From NCBI RefSeq assembly GCF_000003605.2, contig NW_003153756.1:1-10111 (forward strand): DNA of 10,111 nt, read 5' to 3'. The position numbers and the translations under genes are program-made. The notes beneath the pieces are model-generated. The model did no database searches and was not told the origin of the DNA. It saw nothing but the letters and a program-made list of their open reading frames with translations. The DNA is from Saccoglossus kowalevskii. Its lineage: Eukaryota; Hemichordata; Enteropneusta; Harrimaniidae. Of this stretch, positions 7,051 through 10,111 are shown piece after piece. How positions within the stretch are numbered: the first letter of the stretch is position 1; each line of letters opens with the position of its first letter.

Positions 7051-7806
7051 TGATAGTGAATGTAGTATTGTTTATTGTTATTTCAATAATTATACAACAA
7101 ATCGTTGATGATTTTGCTCTGCAATTAAGCTTTGTACTATACTTTGTATCTATAATCGCGATAATTAAAATAATATTGCGGGCGCTGGCTAGATTATCTT
7201 TCAGTGATTGCCATTACGTGCTTAATTAGCCCTCTTAAAATGAATTTTGAGCGAGTCAGGCGTGATTTCTAAGTCAATTCAACGAAAAGCGCATGAAAGT
7301 CGTCGAATATACCTCAGAGTGCCCAGTTCTGGATCAGTATTCACAGTTGTGACTTCAGGGAGAAACCAAATCTTATTCTTACACCGAACAACTTCAAAGG
7401 GTGACTTTTACCAAGTGGTCTCTAAGAATGGTTAACATGGCATGGCGTGTAAAAATATACTCTAATGTAAAACAACAATTTACAAGTAATCCTGAAATTA
7501 GTTTAAAGATGTACCTAGTTTCAAATAAAAAACATATATAACTGCATAGCAGCTTCCAAGCATATAATACTATTAAATTTGAAGAAAAATTGTTGTAAGA
7601 TTTGATATTTGTTCAATCTATATACATGTTGGTTACACAATGGTTGTAAACCATCAGATGACTATGGCATTAGTTGCATGTTCCTTACTGCAACATTGCT
7701 TGAGGCTGGGAATTTATGCATATTAACAACTTCATAGGGTCATCATTTATGTCAGTCATCTAATATGGTACTGGTTGCATATAAAAAAGTGCTTGAGATA
7801 TTACAG
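7051..7806. other. AT-rich non-coding DNA with one unassigned short frame
   Basis: A 62-codon plus-strand frame at 7247-7435 opens at TTG, has no in-frame ATG at its start, and contains RRIYLRVPSSGSVFTVV. The opposite strand over the same bases is also mostly open (for example NKIWFLPEVTTVNTDPELG), and CpG is slightly more frequent than nearby. I recognise no family in either direction. The rest of the interval shows nothing beyond AT-rich simple sequence. Confidence 0.3.
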
Positions 7807-7850
7807 TTGAATTGAATTGAATTTTATTTCATCACAAACAAACAGACAAT
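7807..7850 (-). mobile_element. Possible LINE 3' end with TTCAA-pentamer tail
   Basis: Read on the minus strand, the segment ends GATGAAATAAAATTC followed by three TTCAA-type units (plus-strand TTGAA x3 at 7807-7821), with an AATAAA hexamer at 7823-7828. A polyadenylation-like hexamer running into a short tandem tail is a common ending of CR1/L2-type LINEs. No coding part and no target-site duplication could be found, so any insertion would be a very short 5'-truncated copy whose right-hand limit is unknown. Confidence 0.4.
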
Positions 7851-8720
7851 TACAAAGTCAGTATTACATTACTGCGTTAATATATTATTTACAATGTAAT
7901 CTCTGTAGCAGTATTTGACATATTGCAAATATGCATATTAATAAGGTAAAATGACATAATATTATCAGCTGTACATGCTACTATTCGTCCAATTAAAACA
8001 AAGATTTTCATTCGCAAATACCTATTATGTATTGTCATTCAATAAACAGTGCATACTGACCCCTCCCCTTTACCAGCATTATGCGTTGTAAAATACGAAA
8101 AAAGGTAATAAAACATTCAACAATCGTCTTCTCAGTAACGACTGGGTTTTGTGATGCGAAAGATGAGATATAGATAGTGTGTTTACTAGCCAAAAGGTGA
8201 CTGTTTTGTTGACTGTTCATTAATACTAATTTAGCAAACTGCATGCAAAACAATATTTAAATCGAAAATAGCCATTTTTACTTTTTTCACATATACAACG
8301 ATAGCAGCAAAACAAAATGACCTGGGGACTTGTTTTCTACAAAGTAAATTTTACGAAGGGAGTAGATGACATCAGCCAAATTGTACGCCGATTGGACAAA
8401 CAGATCATAAGTAATTAGCTAATTTCTGTAAATGATATTATACAAGATGGCGACCAAACAACAGGATTAAATCTGAAAACCTGAAAAAGTCATTTTGAAG
8501 GGATGTCCTTGCGTGTCAAAAATCTATCCAACTGATAAAAGCGGTTGAGAACTAGATGATGCTGGAATGTTAAAAATGGCGGCCAAAGTTTGCGAATCTT
8601 ACTTAACATACTCAATAAATGCTACACCAAAAAATGGATAATCCACCAACTACCAAATTATGATGTCCACAATATTGCGCTACATATTTCTGTGAATTGC
8701 AATATAATAGTTCAACTTTC
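7851..8720. other. AT-rich non-coding DNA
   Basis: No supported gene. Two plus-strand words, CAAGATGGCGACC (8443-8455) and AAAATGGCGGCC (8573-8584), fit the AAnATGGCG-type YY1 motif and also resemble phrases frequent in dispersed repeats. The minus-strand frame at 8035-8253 has no recognisable features. Confidence 0.4.
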
Positions 8721-8748
8721 GATCCTCGGCCTGATGTAATTGTGTATT

Positions 8749-8816
8749 TTAGACACTCAAACGCCCAAGACGATTGGGAAATGCGAAGCGTTTCAAGCGA
8801 GGGACTTCGTGTCTAA
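8749..8816. repeat. CpG-rich block with nested inverted repeats
   Basis: Perfect 8-base arms TTAGACAC (8749-8756) and GTGTCTAA (8809-8816) enclose a perfect 5-bp hairpin CCCAA-GACGA-TTGGG (8764-8778) and a second pair CGAAG/CTTCG (8784-8788 and 8805-8809, which shares its last base with the outer arm). The segment from 8720 to 8870 carries about a dozen CpG dinucleotides, far more than its surroundings. Short frames are open through it on both strands (about 50 codons), none recognised. It could be a relic of a small non-autonomous element, a structured RNA or a regulatory island. Confidence 0.5.
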
Positions 8817-8884
8817 CGGCACTCAATACTTCCTGTCCCGGCGTTTGCAATTTATTCACGCCTATTTCGTTTATACACAATATT

Positions 8885-8938
8885 TATTAATAATAATAAA
8901 TTAATATTAGGTACGACTATTGAGTCTATATAATAGTC
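8885..8938. repeat. Two small AT-rich palindromes
   Basis: TATTAAT (8885-8891) pairs with ATTAATA (8900-8906) around an 8-base loop, and GACTATT (8915-8921) pairs with AATAGTC (8932-8938) around a 10-base loop. In such AT-rich DNA the first is unremarkable; the second is slightly more specific. Confidence 0.45.
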
Positions 8939-10111
8939 ATAATATGTATCACTATTCATCAATGCGGTGTTAACATAAGTACTGGCAACTTACTAACTTA
9001 TGAGCTCACGCACAATATTCACGTTCACGGCAAAGGGTTTGACAAATCAATTCAAAACAACATCCAAATTAAAGAGCCCCACAGTGACTAGAGGAACATG
9101 CGCGGACCGAATCTATAACTACTTACATTATGATGTATCAAAATTATCTCTTTTTCTGCTCTACAAAAATGCTGTTTTCTCGCTTATTTAGTTGATTGGG
9201 GAATACGCTTCAACCACCCCTCTAACGCATGTCTACCCTAACCAAGGCACTGTTTCAAAATAACAAATTTATCCTACTATTTCGAGCGATGTTCAATCAA
9301 CTTCTGGCCTTATATGATATGCTGAATTGTTCGAGTTATGGACAACGAGTTTCAAAAACAAACAAACATGAACACGCCAATATTTAAAAAACACGCTCAT
9401 TCGTGCACAAGCATGTTCAAATTATAACTAGATGTTTATTAACAGTTAACCAAAATTCGCCTTTAATAGGTTTCAATAACAGTTTAGCTTAATATTACCA
9501 TTACTCATAACTCTAGTTTGTGATTTATAAGTTTTTGCATCTACATGTAAGTTTCTAATATTGTTTTTATGTAATTAAAAACCAATACCGTTGACGAGAA
9601 TTTATTTGTTATTTCCTACAGATAAATATGTGGTCGTTACTTGCTCCATTTAGATATATTTTGTGGACCAAATAATACAAATCAATGTTTAGGCTTCCAC
9701 TACCTTAACAGCGTTTAGGAGGCCAAACACTACACGTTTGTTGCAGTTAATGTATATGTTTTAAAGTTACGTAAATGAGATTAATAATCGGAAGATGAAT
9801 TGTGACTGAACATAACAGTATGTTATATAAAACGTGTAAATATTGAAATAACAAGAAATGATTTTTTAGTTTTCAACATGGCTGTACGTACTGTAACTGA
9901 CACACACAGGCAATATAGGATTCCATAATAAAAATCTAAATGAATTCAAATCCTTGCATTTTACATATGATGCTAGGGTCCCAATGAAACACATATCAAC
10001 TGATATTAACATTATTTGTATAGTTGTAAAGCTACGTGAAATATTTGCTCACAAGATCTGCATTTACTTCTTCATGGAACATTTTAGAAGCCTGATCAAA
10101 CCAGTGGGCAT
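8939..10111. other. AT-rich non-coding DNA to the window end
   Basis: No gene, RNA or mobile element is supported. A 63-codon plus-strand frame at 9000-9191 begins with an ATG and covers a slightly more CpG-containing patch (9000-9120) but shows no domain and a biased composition. The remainder is simple AT-rich sequence. Confidence 0.4.

Noticed and set aside
7047-7229. Small hydrophobic plus-strand frame resembling a membrane peptide
   Set aside because: Isoleucine- and valine-rich translation of AT-rich DNA starting within the CTCF-like motif; no supporting context.
8035-8253. Minus-strand frame of 72 codons
   Set aside because: No domain, no homology recognised and ordinary AT-rich background.
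8749-8816. tRNA or tRNA-like cloverleaf
   Set aside because: The outer stem and two hairpins suggested it, but there is no A-box or B-box, no T-loop in the right place and no anticodon arm of correct size.
9000-9191. Plus-strand frame of 63 codons
   Set aside because: Composition is Thr/Lys/Phe-rich with no motif; not distinguishable from chance.

Overview
The window looks like eukaryotic, most likely invertebrate metazoan, intergenic DNA that has been colonised by retrotransposons. No intact protein-coding gene, rRNA, tRNA or CRISPR array was found, and nothing looks prokaryotic. The evidence for an animal genome is the pair of retroelement types present: a DIRS-like tyrosine-recombinase retrotransposon and a Tx1/L1-clade LINE. 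Long AT-rich non-coding DNA and a sequence matching the CTCF core consensus agree with this. The species cannot be fixed from the sequence. Domain calls rest on motifs recognised by eye, not on a database search.

Layout. (1) Positions 1 to about 1750, plus strand, are a decayed DIRS-like element cut by the left window edge. Reverse transcriptase, RNase H, a conserved inter-domain segment and the N-terminal half of a tyrosine recombinase follow in the family's usual order, broken by several frameshifts and stops. (2) 1742-1984, plus strand, is a short stop-bounded frame encoding a cysteine-rich CXC-type tail with an acidic end, abutting the truncated recombinase. (3) 1985-2210 is AT-rich spacer. 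(4) 2230 to about 5602, minus strand, is a 5'-truncated Tx1-like LINE. It keeps part of the endonuclease-RT linker, the RT domain (including a YADD box), the C-terminal domain with a CCHC-type zinc knuckle, a 3' UTR and a short-repeat tail. Both ends carry the same ACTGT-type pentamer repeat, which looks like a target-site duplication or a microsatellite target. (5) From 5627 to the end is AT-rich DNA without recognisable genes. It holds a possible LINE 3' tail (about 7807), a 14-base CTCF-type match (7037-7050), a CpG-dense block with nested inverted repeats (8749-8816) and small AT-rich palindromes.

Nothing here works together as a pathway or operon. Both elements are dead: their frames are broken, the DIRS-like element lacks the recombinase catalytic C-terminus, and the LINE lacks its endonuclease. 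The points most worth following are the pentamer repeats bracketing the LINE, the origin of the CXC-tail fragment, the CTCF-like site and the CpG-dense palindromic block. I found no convincing new biological system.
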